Shown in pieces: positions 54,906-62,591 of a stretch of DNA of 64,000 nucleotides. The notes under the pieces are model-generated. The model worked only from the letters and a program-made list of their open reading frames with translations. It was not told the origin of the DNA and did not search any database. A program made the position numbers and the translations under genes. Where the stretch lies: positions 186,001 through 250,000 of the forward strand of contig NZ_MTIC01000008.1 in NCBI RefSeq assembly GCF_001999765.1, given 5' to 3'. The stretch's first letter is position 1; each line of letters starts with the position of its first letter. This DNA is from Sinomonas mesophila (lineage in GTDB: Bacteria > Actinomycetota > Actinomycetes > Actinomycetales > Micrococcaceae).

Positions 54906-55658
54906 TCAGATGAAGCCCATGGGGTCGACCGTCTGCCCGTCCAGGAGCACTTCGAAGTGGAGGTGACAGCCGGTGGAGGCCCCGGTCGTGCCCACGCCGG
55001 CGATCCGCTGGCCCGCGGCCACGGCCTGCCCCACGGAGACCTCGATGGAGGCCAAGTGGTTGTACGTGGTCTGCAGCCCGTTGCCGTGGTCCACGACGAT
55101 GCTGTTCCCGCCGCCGTAGGGGTGCCAACCGGCCTCGACCACGGTGCCCGCCCCAGCGGCCATCACCCGGGTGGAGCAGGAGGCGGCGAAGTCGGTCCCG
55201 GTGTGCATCTCGGCCGCGCCGCCGAAAGGGCTGTAGCGGTAGCCGAAGGGCGAGGAGACTCTCAGGGACGCAAGCGGGCCGGCCAGGGCCGAACGCGGGG
55301 CCGGGGCAGACTGAACGGCAGCGGACTGCCCCTCCACGGATCCGGCCGCGGGGGCCTTCGGCGGAGCGGGGGTGCTGGCCACGCCCGGGCGCTGGAAGGA
55401 CAGTTCGGCGGCCGGCTCGGCGGTGACTGGTGCCGCGGCTGCCGGCGCCGCCCCGGAGGCGGAGGCCTGCAGTTGGGCGGTCCGGGCGGGGGCATCGGCC
55501 CCGACGGCCGCCGGCACCGCGCCAAGCGCGACGACGCCGGTCAGCAGAGCCAGGGAACCTGCCTGCGTGCGGGGGTTGGCCAGGGCCGCGGCGGCGGCCA
55601 AGTAGAACGGGCGGGCGGGAGCGGCGCGACGGCGGCCGCGGGCGCGGTTGCGGATCAT
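54906..55658 (-). CDS. secreted M23 peptidase (LytM-type)
   Basis: 250 residues. An Arg-rich start, hydrophobic segment (about 35-55, LALLTGVVALGAVPAAVGA) and Ala/Pro linker are followed by a C-terminal M23 endopeptidase domain (about 130-248): RVSSPFGYRYSPFGG, MHTGTDFAASC (HxxxxD zinc ligands) and CHLHFEVLLDG (HxH). Cleaves peptidoglycan cross-bridges outside the cell. A c-di-AMP riboswitch is immediately upstream, the usual control for cell-wall hydrolases in actinobacteria. Catalytic residues are complete. Confidence 0.9.
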   Translation of the reverse strand: MIRNRARGRRRAAPARPFYLAAAAALANPRTQAGSLALLTGVVALGAVPAAVGADAPARTAQLQASASGAAPAAAAPVTAEPAAELSFQRPGVASTPAPPKAPAAGSVEGQSAAVQSAPAPRSALAGPLASLRVSSPFGYRYSPFGGAAEMHTGTDFAASCSTRVMAAGAGTVVEAGWHPYGGGNSIVVDHGNGLQTTYNHLASIEVSVGQAVAAGQRIAGVGTTGASTGCHLHFEVLLDGQTVDPMGFI

Positions 55659-55663
55659 GGGAG

Positions 55664-55835
55664 CCTCTCACGCCTGCGAAGTTAGCTGTCGGGTTCGGCA
55701 GAGGCTGCCGGCGCGCCATCTCTGACGGCACACTTCACCCCGAGCGCAGGGCCCCCGTGCGCACTCTGGTTCCCCCGCCCCTGCCATCGACGAACGGATG
55801 AAGCGCTTCCGCTGGCAGGGCTCGGCGAACGGGAG
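55664..55835 (-). promoter_or_regulatory. c-di-AMP (ydaO/yuaA) riboswitch
   Basis: Minus strand just before the M23 gene. Diagnostic 3' block GCCGAACCCGACAGCTAAC followed by TTCGCAGGCG (about 55666-55694), with the 5' blocks GGCGGGGGAACCAG (about 55769-55785) and CGGGGTGAAG (about 55735-55745). These match the conserved elements of the actinobacterial ydaO class. Expected to turn the peptidase off when c-di-AMP is high. Confidence 0.85.
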
Positions 55836-56267
55836 GCTGCATACCCCACCGGGGTAGCGGTGCCGAGCCTACCCGGACGAAAACCGTCGTTACAAATCCG
55901 TGACCTTCGAGCGGACAAGGTTTTGACGAATACCCTCTGGGGGTATAGCTTCGCTCGGAGGGAACCCGGCGTGGGTCCGGCGCCCCGCGCGCCCTCAGAA
56001 CAGCTCTCTGATGGCCGCGTGCGGGGCAAACCCAGGGGCGGAGAGCCGTTCTCCCTCCGAAACTGGCACTGGAACCGTCGGGTCGACTGCGGAAGCCGGC
56101 AACACGCCGTCGTTCGCGGAGGCATCCACGGGCCAGCCGCCGGCACAGCAGCCGCCCGGGGTTTGAGTTCCGCGAGGGCGAACACAGTCGTGTCCGGCGC
56201 CAGCCTCACCAGCAGATCGATCGGCTGTGCCACGCCCGATCGCGCGACCAGTTCGCCTGTGCCACCC
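55836..56267. other. stretch with no supportable gene
   Basis: About 430 bases between the riboswitch and the reductase gene. It should contain the riboswitch promoter (the region around 55880-55960 is locally AT-richer). The long minus-strand frame here runs into the riboswitch and is not credible as a gene. Confidence 0.5.
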
Positions 56268-56852
56268 CTACCGCGGCCGCGGGGAGTGAAGCTGCGGGAC
56301 GTAGGTCAGCTGAACCGTGCGCCCGTCGAGGGTCCGCGTTTCCAGCAGGTTGAGGTCGAAGTCGGCGGCGCCGCCGAAGACGGGCACCCGGCCCGTGATC
56401 CCCGTGATGACAGGGAAGATGGTCACCTGAACGCGGTCCACCAGACCGGCGGCCATGAGTGCGTGGTTCATCCTCAGGCTGCCGTGGGAACGGAGCGGGA
56501 TATCAGATTCCGCCTTGAGCCGTGCGACGACGTCGACCGCGTCACCGGGCGCGAGCGTGGTGTTCGGCCAGGGGAGGGGCTCGTCCGGGTCCATCGACCG
56601 CGAGACGACGACCTTGCGCATGGCGCTCATACGGGTGGTCCAGACATCGCCGAATTCCTCGCCGGAGAGGAAGAAGCCTGAGAACAAGCGATAGGTGTCC
56701 GGACCGAACACCATGAGCTGTTCTTCGCCGAAGAGGTCGGCACGATGCTCGAGGAGTTCGGGGCCCTGCTTGCCCCAGTAACCCGTCCACTCGTCCGTAG
56801 CGGAACCGAACCCGTCGAGGGAGCTGAAGACATCGAAGGTATAGGTCGCCAT
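56268..56852 (-). CDS. dihydrofolate reductase/RibD-C family protein
   Basis: 194 residues. Features of the bacterial DHFR-like (RibD C-terminal) family: TFDVFSSLDGFG at the start, MVFGPDTYRLFSGF, MRKVVVSRSMD, LRSHGSLRMNHALM and VTIFPVITGITGRVPVFGGA. NADPH-dependent reductase of unknown substrate, not the housekeeping DHFR. Complete; ATG start. Confidence 0.85.
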   Translation of the reverse strand: MATYTFDVFSSLDGFGSATDEWTGYWGKQGPELLEHRADLFGEEQLMVFGPDTYRLFSGFFLSGEEFGDVWTTRMSAMRKVVVSRSMDPDEPLPWPNTTLAPGDAVDVVARLKAESDIPLRSHGSLRMNHALMAAGLVDRVQVTIFPVITGITGRVPVFGGAADFDLNLLETRTLDGRTVQLTYVPQLHSPRPR

Positions 56853-56989
56853 GCGTCCGACCGTACGCGCCCCATGAGCGCGTCGATAGCCCCCGAGTCA
56901 AGAAGCTGGACAGGCCACGCGATCCCTAGAACCACGCACGACGGCGGGTTTCCTGCCCACGCTGGCTGGCGGTCCTGCTCGTCGTCCGC

Positions 56990-57205
56990 GGCGCGCTCAG
57001 TGAGTGATCACCCGCGCAGGCTCCTGCTCGGCATGTTCGCCGCCGGCATCCTCGTCGTACTCGGCCTCGGTGCCGCCGGCACCCAATGGGGCCTCGTGTT
57101 CACGCTCATCGGCCTGGCGGGCTTCGGTATCGGTGGCCAGCAGCTCGCCCTCAACTACCTCATCGCCAACGCCTACCCGACCCAGCTGCGGGCGATGGCG
57201 ACCGG
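56990..57205 (+). pseudogene. MFS transporter fragment
   Basis: Two transmembrane helices of a major facilitator: RLLLGMFAAGILVVLGLGAA and FTLIGLAGFGIGGQQLALNY, then LIANAYPTQLRAMATG, typical of aromatic-acid/H+ symporters. Both ends are missing; at about 57205 it joins directly to a LysR fragment in another frame. Confidence 0.65.
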
Positions 57206-57206
57206 C

Positions 57207-57468
57207 CGCGCACGACGTCGAGCTCCACTACGCGGGCCAGGTCGCCTCGAGCACGGTGGCCCAGGCGCTCGCGGCGGCCGGGCGGGGGCTCGCCGTCGTG
57301 GCCGAGCCGCCGCAGTTCGGGCTCGAGCGGAGCCCGCTGCTCGCGGGCGGGTCCCCTGTGACGATCGACGACTGGGCTGCGTGGGACCCGGACCACTACG
57401 CGGCGCCGGAGATCCAGCGGCTGGCTCAGGAGCTGGGCGCATGGGTCAAGGCCAACGTCGCTGCGTAG
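57207..57468 (+). pseudogene. LysR-type regulator C-terminal fragment
   Basis: HDVELHYAGQVASSTVAQAL, GRGLAVVAEPPQFGLE and WDPDHYAAPEIQRLAQELG are the end of a LysR effector-binding domain. The DNA-binding half is absent. Fits a lost aromatic or dicarboxylate catabolic regulator, like the neighbouring relics. Confidence 0.6.
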
Positions 57469-57520
57469 GCGGAACGGAGCTGGTGGATCTCCTGGCGGGA
57501 GCGTTGGATTCCCTCCTGGG

Positions 57521-57555
57521 ATGTCCCGGATCAAGTGGCGCCTGATCCGGGACAT
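57521..57555. repeat. palindromic repeat, family 2, copy 1
   Basis: Perfect 13-bp arms ATGTCCCGGATCA / TGATCCGGGACAT with a 9-nt spacer. The same arms and spacer length occur at 60425. Confidence 0.7.
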
Positions 57556-57678
57556 CGTTGGAGACACGACTTCCTCCCGCCAGCCCGAGAGCGAGAGCCC
57601 CTCGGCGCCTGGCGAGTGAAGTCCAGCGGTGCGGACGATGGGGAACCTCGCCTCGGGGGCGAGCGTCGCCGTCGCCCG

Positions 57679-58014
57679 TCACACCTGCCTCAGCGCCCGT
57701 CGAAGTCGGGAAGCTCGGCCATTGTCCCCGGCACCGCCACGTGTCCCGCCGGACAGGACCCCTCGGGAGGAGCGGCTGGACATCACCGACCACTGGGACT
57801 GCGCGGACAGCAGCGACGCGGTGCTCAACCACGATCCGATCGAGAACACCGAGAGGGCCGAACCGATCGACCCGATCGACAGAGCCGAGCCGATGGACCC
57901 GATGGACAGCACCGACCCCACCGAGCCGATCGACAGCAACGAGTCCTGCGACCACAGGGACAGCACGGAGCCTGAGGACGCGTGACGCGCAGGGGGTATG
58001 GACAGCTTGGTCAT
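57679..58014 (-). CDS. SxGS-repeat protein
   Basis: 111 residues dominated by a short-period repeat of Ser, Leu/Ile/Val and Gly: SVLSLWSQDSLLSIGSVGS, VLSIGSIGSALSIGSIGSA and LSVFSIGSWLSTASLLSAQS, period five to six, from about residue 16 to 82, then a basic Arg/Gly tail. I recall similar unannotated proteins in actinobacteria. The spacing would suit a beta-solenoid like pentapeptide-repeat folds; function unknown. The repeats are visible on the protein level in this frame only. Confidence 0.55.
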   Translation of the reverse strand: MTKLSIPPARHASSGSVLSLWSQDSLLSIGSVGSVLSIGSIGSALSIGSIGSALSVFSIGSWLSTASLLSAQSQWSVMSSRSSRGVLSGGTRGGAGDNGRASRLRRALRQV

Positions 58015-58034
58015 GAGGCCATCTTGCCCGGCAG

Positions 58035-58092
58035 CTACCGGCCGATGCGAGGCCTGGTTCTGATCGACAAAAGCACGAAGGTGACGATGCGT
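58035..58092 (-). repeat. partial copy of the 3' end of the gene at 58911
   Basis: About 55 bases roughly 80% identical to 58911-58967, encoding a scrap ending TFVLLSIRTRPRIGR and a stop, against TFVLLSIRTKPRAGR in the intact gene. Same orientation; the pair brackets the gene at 58150-58842. Confidence 0.65.
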
Positions 58093-58149
58093 GTACGTCC
58101 CCTCCCCGCGTCTGTACCAAGGCGCGTTCGGTCGTCGATCTGCCCCGGC

Positions 58150-58842
58150 TCAGGTCGCGGGGCGGGCGCCCAGCCGCGGTGGGTGCTCCCACTGCTCGTC
58201 GGTCTCGCCGAGCACCTTCCAGCCGATCGGGGCCATCCCGACAACCATGGCCCCGAGCCCGATCGCGAACACCACAGCCGAGCCGGTCGGCAGGGCCACG
58301 CCGAACACCAGCGCACCCAGGCCGAGCGCGACGGCCGCCCACATCGGCGCCACGCGCGCGCGGTACAGGCCGTAGCTCATGGAGATCAGCCCGACAGGCA
58401 GCAGGAGCACCGCCAGCAGGAGCACGGTCCAACGAGTCGAGCCGAACGCGAAGATGCGCTCGTACAGCGCTGCGGCATCGGCCTCGCTCGAGCGTCCGAG
58501 CTCGGGAATGACCACTGTCTCCGCCGCGGCGACGGCGAACAGGGCCAGGACTCCGACCAGGGCGACGGCTCCGCCGAGGATCCCTTCGGCCGGCCGCCGC
58601 TCGTGCAACTGGTGGGCCAGGCCGAGCACGGCACCGACCATCAGCAGCATCGATGCGGCGATGAACCAGTGCGCGAGTTCCCACCGGTCCGCGTTGCTGG
58701 AGATGATCTCGTATTGGCGCGCCGCATCCGCGGTCTCCTCCGGATGCAGAAGGCCACCGACGAGCAACAGCGCGGGCGCGGCGATCAGGCACGATCCGCA
58801 GATCGCCTTGCGGAGCCGTTTGGATCTCGAGAGAGTGCTCAC
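58150..58842 (-). CDS. DUF4386-like membrane protein
   Basis: 230 residues from GTG 58842, which follows AAAGGGGAG. Six hydrophobic segments (for example ICGSCLIAAPALLLVGGLL, WFIAASMLLMVGAVLGLA, WTVLLLAVLLLPVGLISMSY) alternating with polar loops. Resembles actinobacterial DUF4386-type integral membrane proteins; function unknown. It sits between an intact membrane-protein gene and a scrap of the same gene's 3' end. Confidence 0.7.
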   Translation of the reverse strand: MSTLSRSKRLRKAICGSCLIAAPALLLVGGLLHPEETADAARQYEIISSNADRWELAHWFIAASMLLMVGAVLGLAHQLHERRPAEGILGGAVALVGVLALFAVAAAETVVIPELGRSSEADAAALYERIFAFGSTRWTVLLLAVLLLPVGLISMSYGLYRARVAPMWAAVALGLGALVFGVALPTGSAVVFAIGLGAMVVGMAPIGWKVLGETDEQWEHPPRLGARPAT

Positions 58843-58910
58843 CACAATCTCCCCTTTCGCCTTTGGATCGAGTGTCTTCCCGTTGATGCCGGCGAACAAG
58901 GTTCGCCGTG

Positions 58911-59315
58911 CTACCGACCGGCCCGGGGCTTGGTCCTGATCGACAGCAGCACGAACGTGAGGATGAGCACCGGAAGCACCGCGAAGTGGTAGGCGATGTC
59001 CGCCGGCCCGCCTCCGAGGAGTGTGAACGTCAGACCGACGAGGAAGCCGACGACGGCGAACCCGGTGGCAACCTGGGCCGCGAGACGCCCGCGGCCCGGA
59101 CTGCGGACGAGGGCGACGGCCCCCGCGACGAGCACGACGCCGATGATCGCCTCGGCGATGCCAGCGGCGGTGGGGCTGTAAGGCGGCTTGCCTTCGCCCG
59201 TCAGGCCCAACAGATGGACGGTCGAGACGACCGCGAGGGTGGCCGCCTCAAGGATCATGAGGGCCGCCAATCCGCGTCGCGCGCGGTCAGAGGCGAAGGC
59301 GGGGGTAGAAGCCAC
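58911..59315 (-). CDS. small four-helix membrane protein
   Basis: 134 residues with four hydrophobic segments (about 15-38, 50-70, 80-100, 108-128). GLAALMILEAATLAVVSTVH and YSPTAAGIAEAIIGVVLVAG are typical of small unannotated actinobacterial membrane proteins. GTG/ATG start region near 59315 is followed by a polar leader. No catalytic motif. Confidence 0.7.
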   Translation of the reverse strand: MASTPAFASDRARRGLAALMILEAATLAVVSTVHLLGLTGEGKPPYSPTAAGIAEAIIGVVLVAGAVALVRSPGRGRLAAQVATGFAVVGFLVGLTFTLLGGGPADIAYHFAVLPVLILTFVLLSIRTKPRAGR

Positions 59316-59346
59316 GGTGACCTCCTGATCAGCCCGGTCGCCGCAG

Positions 59347-59856
59347 TCACGCCCGCCATGGCGTGAGCCGCGGCCACCATCCCGGGACGTTGCGCCGGTA
59401 GTCGAGGTACTGCTTGCCGTACGTACTGGTGAGGGTTGGCTCCTCGTAGCCCTTCACGAACGCGACGACCGCGGCGAGGGCGATGACGGCGTAGAGCACG
59501 AGCCACCAGCTGCCGAACAGCAGCGCCTGGCCCAGGATGATCGCGATCACCGCGAGGTACATCGGATTGCGCACGAATCGGTAGACCCCCGTCACGACGA
59601 GCGTCTCGGTCGGAGCGATCGGAGCGGGTGTGCCGCGGTGCAGGGCGAACAGCACAAAAGCATGCAGCAGGAAGGCCACCCCGATGGCGATCGCGATCCA
59701 GGCGACCGGCACGACGACCCAGACCGCGCCGCCCCAGTCGTGCCAACGCCAGCCGGAGATGAGCCACGGGATGAGACCCGCGACGACGCCGGGCGCGAGG
59801 AGGAGGAAGACGACCGTCCCGATCCACGCGCGTGCGGACGAGGCTGCCCGGGCCAT
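59347..59856 (-). CDS. isoprenylcysteine carboxyl methyltransferase-like protein
   Basis: 169 residues with four or five membrane helices. The C-terminal SAM-binding region is recognisable: VVTGVYRFVRNPMYLAVIAI and EEPTLTSTYGKQYLDYRRNV, followed by PGWWPRL, all typical of the ICMT/phospholipid-methyltransferase (PEMT) family. ATG 59856 is used; 87 upstream codons in frame are not credible. Substrate unknown in bacteria. Confidence 0.82.
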   Translation of the reverse strand: MARAASSARAWIGTVVFLLLAPGVVAGLIPWLISGWRWHDWGGAVWVVVPVAWIAIAIGVAFLLHAFVLFALHRGTPAPIAPTETLVVTGVYRFVRNPMYLAVIAIILGQALLFGSWWLVLYAVIALAAVVAFVKGYEEPTLTSTYGKQYLDYRRNVPGWWPRLTPWRA

Positions 59857-59977
59857 GCGCGTCAGACTAGCCCTCTTCCTCCGACCACGCGAGGGAGCGT
59901 AGCGCTTCGGGAGTGCGCGAGCAGACACCAGGTGCGTCCTCGACACGGACGGCGTGTCCGCGGAACCATGGGATGCC

Positions 59978-60412
59978 ATGGGACGGAAAGCGGGAGCGGC
60001 TGCCGCAGCGGCCGCGGCCTGCCTGCTGCTGGCGTCCTGCGGCCTACCAGGCCCGCCGCCGGGCCCCATCGCCACGGGCACGACGTCGGCCCCGCCTCTC
60101 GCGCCGCCGTCAGGCACCGGCGCCTACGGCTATGTCACCGCTGGTCCGACCTGCCCGGTCGAGCGATCGGACCAGCCCTGCCCTCCGCAGCCGGTCTCGG
60201 CCAGGGTGGAGGCCCACGTCCCACGCGGCGGCGCCGTCGCGTCGACCCGCAGCGATTCCTCCGGCCGCTATGCCCTCGACCTCCCGCCGGGCAGCTACGT
60301 GCTGGTGGTCGGCGCCGCCTCGGGATGGCCGCACTGCCCGGACACGCCGGTCACCGTGGAGCGGGGCTCCGCCGCCCGCGCGGACGTCTCCTGCGACACC
60401 GGCATCCGCTGA
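59978..60412 (+). CDS. lipoprotein with carboxypeptidase-regulatory-like domain
   Basis: 144 residues: poly-Ala signal with lipobox LLASC, Pro/Thr linker, then a single beta-sandwich domain (VSARVEAHVPRGGAVASTRS and DSSGRYALDLPPGSYVLVVG) with paired cysteines. Start ATG 59978. Cell-surface protein of unknown role. Confidence 0.75.
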   Translation: MGRKAGAAAAAAAACLLLASCGLPGPPPGPIATGTTSAPPLAPPSGTGAYGYVTAGPTCPVERSDQPCPPQPVSARVEAHVPRGGAVASTRSDSSGRYALDLPPGSYVLVVGAASGWPHCPDTPVTVERGSAARADVSCDTGIR

Positions 60413-60424
60413 ATTCTCGAGATT

Positions 60425-60455
60425 GTCCCGGATCACACGGCATCTGATCCGGGAC
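60425..60455. repeat. palindromic repeat, family 2, copy 2
   Basis: Perfect 11-bp arms GTCCCGGATCA / TGATCCGGGAC with a 9-nt spacer, just after the lipoprotein stop and before the convergent ribonuclease Z gene, where it could terminate both. Confidence 0.7.
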
Positions 60456-60491
60456 TTCCAGGAGGACAAGCCCGTCCGGAGAGCCCCCGCC

Positions 60492-61391
60492 TCATTCGGT
60501 CAGAGCCCACCCCCGCCGCCGAGGCAGCGCGAACCGGTCGAAGTCCCGCGCGGCGAGCACGACGGCGCCTGCCGCCTGCCGCTGTGCCTGCTCCACGAGC
60601 GGCTGGACGTCGGTGTACCGCGACGAGAAATGCGTGAGGACCAGCGTTCTCACACCCCCCGACGCGGCCAGCGCCCCGGCCTGCCCGGCGGTGAGGTGCC
60701 GGTACTGCGCCGCCAGCTCGCCGTCGTCGTCGCTGAAGGTGGACTCGGCGACGAGGAGGTCCGCGCCGTCGGCCAGCTCCTCGGCACCAAGGCAGGGCTC
60801 AGTGTCCATGACGAAGGCGAACCGCTGCCCGGGCCGGGGGACGCTGACGTCCTCGAGCCGGACGCCGCGGAGCTCGCCGGTCCGCTGCAGCCGCCCGATG
60901 TCCGGGCCCTTGATGCCCGCCGCCGCGAGCCGCTCGGGCAGGATCGTGCGGCCGTCGCGTTCCGTGAGGCGGTAGCCGTAGGCCTCGATCCGGTGGCTCA
61001 GCGGGCGGACCTCGAGGCCCCGGGCGACGGTCCCGGGGGCCCCGTGCGGGTGGAGCTGCAGGTCGAAGCCCCGTGAGGACACCGAGACGAGCGCCTGCAC
61101 GACGTCGTGCCCCGCCGCCGGGTAGTGCAGGTGGACCGGATGCTCGACCCGGTCCAGGGCCAGGCGCGAGAGCACCCCGGGCAGCCCGTAGCAGTGGTCG
61201 CCGTGCACGTGCGTGAGGCAGATGCGCGTGATCTGCGTGGCCGAGACCCCGGCGTGGATCATCTGCCGCTGGGTCCCCTCCCCCGGGTCGAACAGCAGGC
61301 CCTCCCCGTCCCACAGCAGCAGGTAGCCGTTCTGGTTGCGGTCCCGCGTCGGGACCTGCGAGGCCGTGCCGAGGACGACTAATTCGCGCAT
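60492..61391 (-). CDS. rnz: ribonuclease Z
   Basis: 299 residues; metallo-beta-lactamase-fold endonuclease that removes 3' trailers from tRNA precursors. Start ATG 61391 gives the family N-terminus MRELVVLGTASQVPTRDRNQ. Zinc motifs: THVHGDHCYGLPG (about 60-72), VMDTEPC (Asp), LTHFSSRY (His) and the PxKxxG-like LYPSH region variant RPLSHRIEAYGYRL. Length is normal. Housekeeping gene, in typical host GC. Confidence 0.88.
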   Translation of the reverse strand: MRELVVLGTASQVPTRDRNQNGYLLLWDGEGLLFDPGEGTQRQMIHAGVSATQITRICLTHVHGDHCYGLPGVLSRLALDRVEHPVHLHYPAAGHDVVQALVSVSSRGFDLQLHPHGAPGTVARGLEVRPLSHRIEAYGYRLTERDGRTILPERLAAAGIKGPDIGRLQRTGELRGVRLEDVSVPRPGQRFAFVMDTEPCLGAEELADGADLLVAESTFSDDDGELAAQYRHLTAGQAGALAASGGVRTLVLTHFSSRYTDVQPLVEQAQRQAAGAVVLAARDFDRFALPRRRGWALTE

Positions 61392-61687
61392 GCCGCCCAG
61401 TATGACGGCGAGGCTCGCTCCGGGGCGTGCCCACCCGGCCGAAAAACGAGTACAGGGTGGCCGAAATCCAGTAGAAGAAGCCATCGCAGGGAGTCCTGCT
61501 CGCTTGAGAGAGTATGTGCACCCAAAGAAATGCCGTTGAGGCATCTGCGGGATATCGGTCACATGCGGGGGTACATCTCCCGGCAAAGGAGTGCAGGGGG
61601 AGCACCCACCATGAGCAGAAACAAGTCGCTCCGGCGCAACAAGCCTTTCGTACCGCAGGACAAGGCCCGCGTGGCCGTGGCCGCGCC

Positions 61688-62044
61688 ATGAGAAGGGCAG
61701 TCTGGGCCCTCGGCCTGGTCATGGCCCTGACGGGTGCGGCGCCGGGGGCTCCGCCGAGATGAGCCGTCCCCGACGCCCGCGCCGACACCCACCGAAAGGA
61801 CATTGGCTGCGTCCTGTACGGGCTGGACGTCTCCGACAGGATCCTGAACGAGATGAGCCACGCGCGCCCTCGACGGGCGCCAGAGGGGGTCGTGGGGCGA
61901 GTACAACGCCTCCTGGTCGTACCACCCGGACTCGGGCGTCCAGATTACCGTCGACGACGGCCAGGTCTAATGCGCTACCTGGAGAGCGTCTGAGATGGCG
62001 GCGGCGAGCAAGCTTGACATGAAGCCCGGCGCGGACGTCGGCTG
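61688..62044 (+). pseudogene. decayed secreted-protein gene
   Basis: A signal-peptide-like start (RRAVWALGLVMALTGAAPGA) stops at 61762; in other frames follow EPSPTPAPTPTER, LNEMSHA and SWGEYNASWSYHPDSGVQIT with VDDGQV, then LDMKPGADVG. The pieces read like a lipoprotein or small exported protein broken by several indels. The preceding gap (61392-61687) shows nothing I can support. Confidence 0.5.
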
Positions 62045-62096
62045 AGCTCGCTGCAGCCCGAACCCTCATTTCTACAACACTTTAGAGGAAATACAA

Positions 62097-62414
62097 ATGA
62101 TCTTCAGAACCATGGATGAGGCCGTAGTTGTTTTCGCTGGACGCGGCTACGGGGTTGAAACTCGCTCTCAGACCCTTTGCCTCCTCGTCAAGCTCGAGCG
62201 CTTTCCGGTCACTCCGCATTTGCTGCACCTTGGCCTGACCATCGTCACAGCGGCCTTCTGGTTCCCCATTTGGTGTATCTATGCAGTCGTCCGCATCGTC
62301 AGCCCGAAGGTGAACCATCTGATCATCCGGCCGGCCATGGGTGGGGGATGGGTAGTCACTCTGCCCGGAGTGCCCGCCGTCACCTCCTATGCCCAACCCC
62401 TGCCCACCCAGTGA
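62097..62414 (+). CDS. small membrane protein
   Basis: 105 residues, ATG preceded by AGAGGAAA. One strong hydrophobic hairpin (HLLHLGLTIVTAAFWFPIWC, then IYAVVRIV) in the middle; the style matches many small actinobacterial proteins with a single C-terminal membrane anchor. Function unknown. Lower GC than its neighbours. Confidence 0.55.
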   Translation: MIFRTMDEAVVVFAGRGYGVETRSQTLCLLVKLERFPVTPHLLHLGLTIVTAAFWFPIWCIYAVVRIVSPKVNHLIIRPAMGGGWVVTLPGVPAVTSYAQPLPTQ

Positions 62415-62591
62415 GATGTCCTGAGACATCAACCGTCACCGACGTTCTGAGGCGGCACTGTCACCGATGGCTGACAGCTCTTGATGACTCCGAGCAGACA
62501 CGCGTCGCCGCGGGCAGCATGAGGACAGGTTCTGTCCTGACCCGCGCCTAGGTTTGGTGCTGTCCCCATGGAGTCCACGATTGGAGATCCG

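Noticed and set aside
55682-56233. 183-residue minus-strand frame
   Set aside because: Runs into the c-di-AMP riboswitch and lacks coding features.
46757-61456. Shared 13-mer AAACGAGTACAGG at 46757 and 61444
   Set aside because: Too short and without matching flanks; most likely chance.
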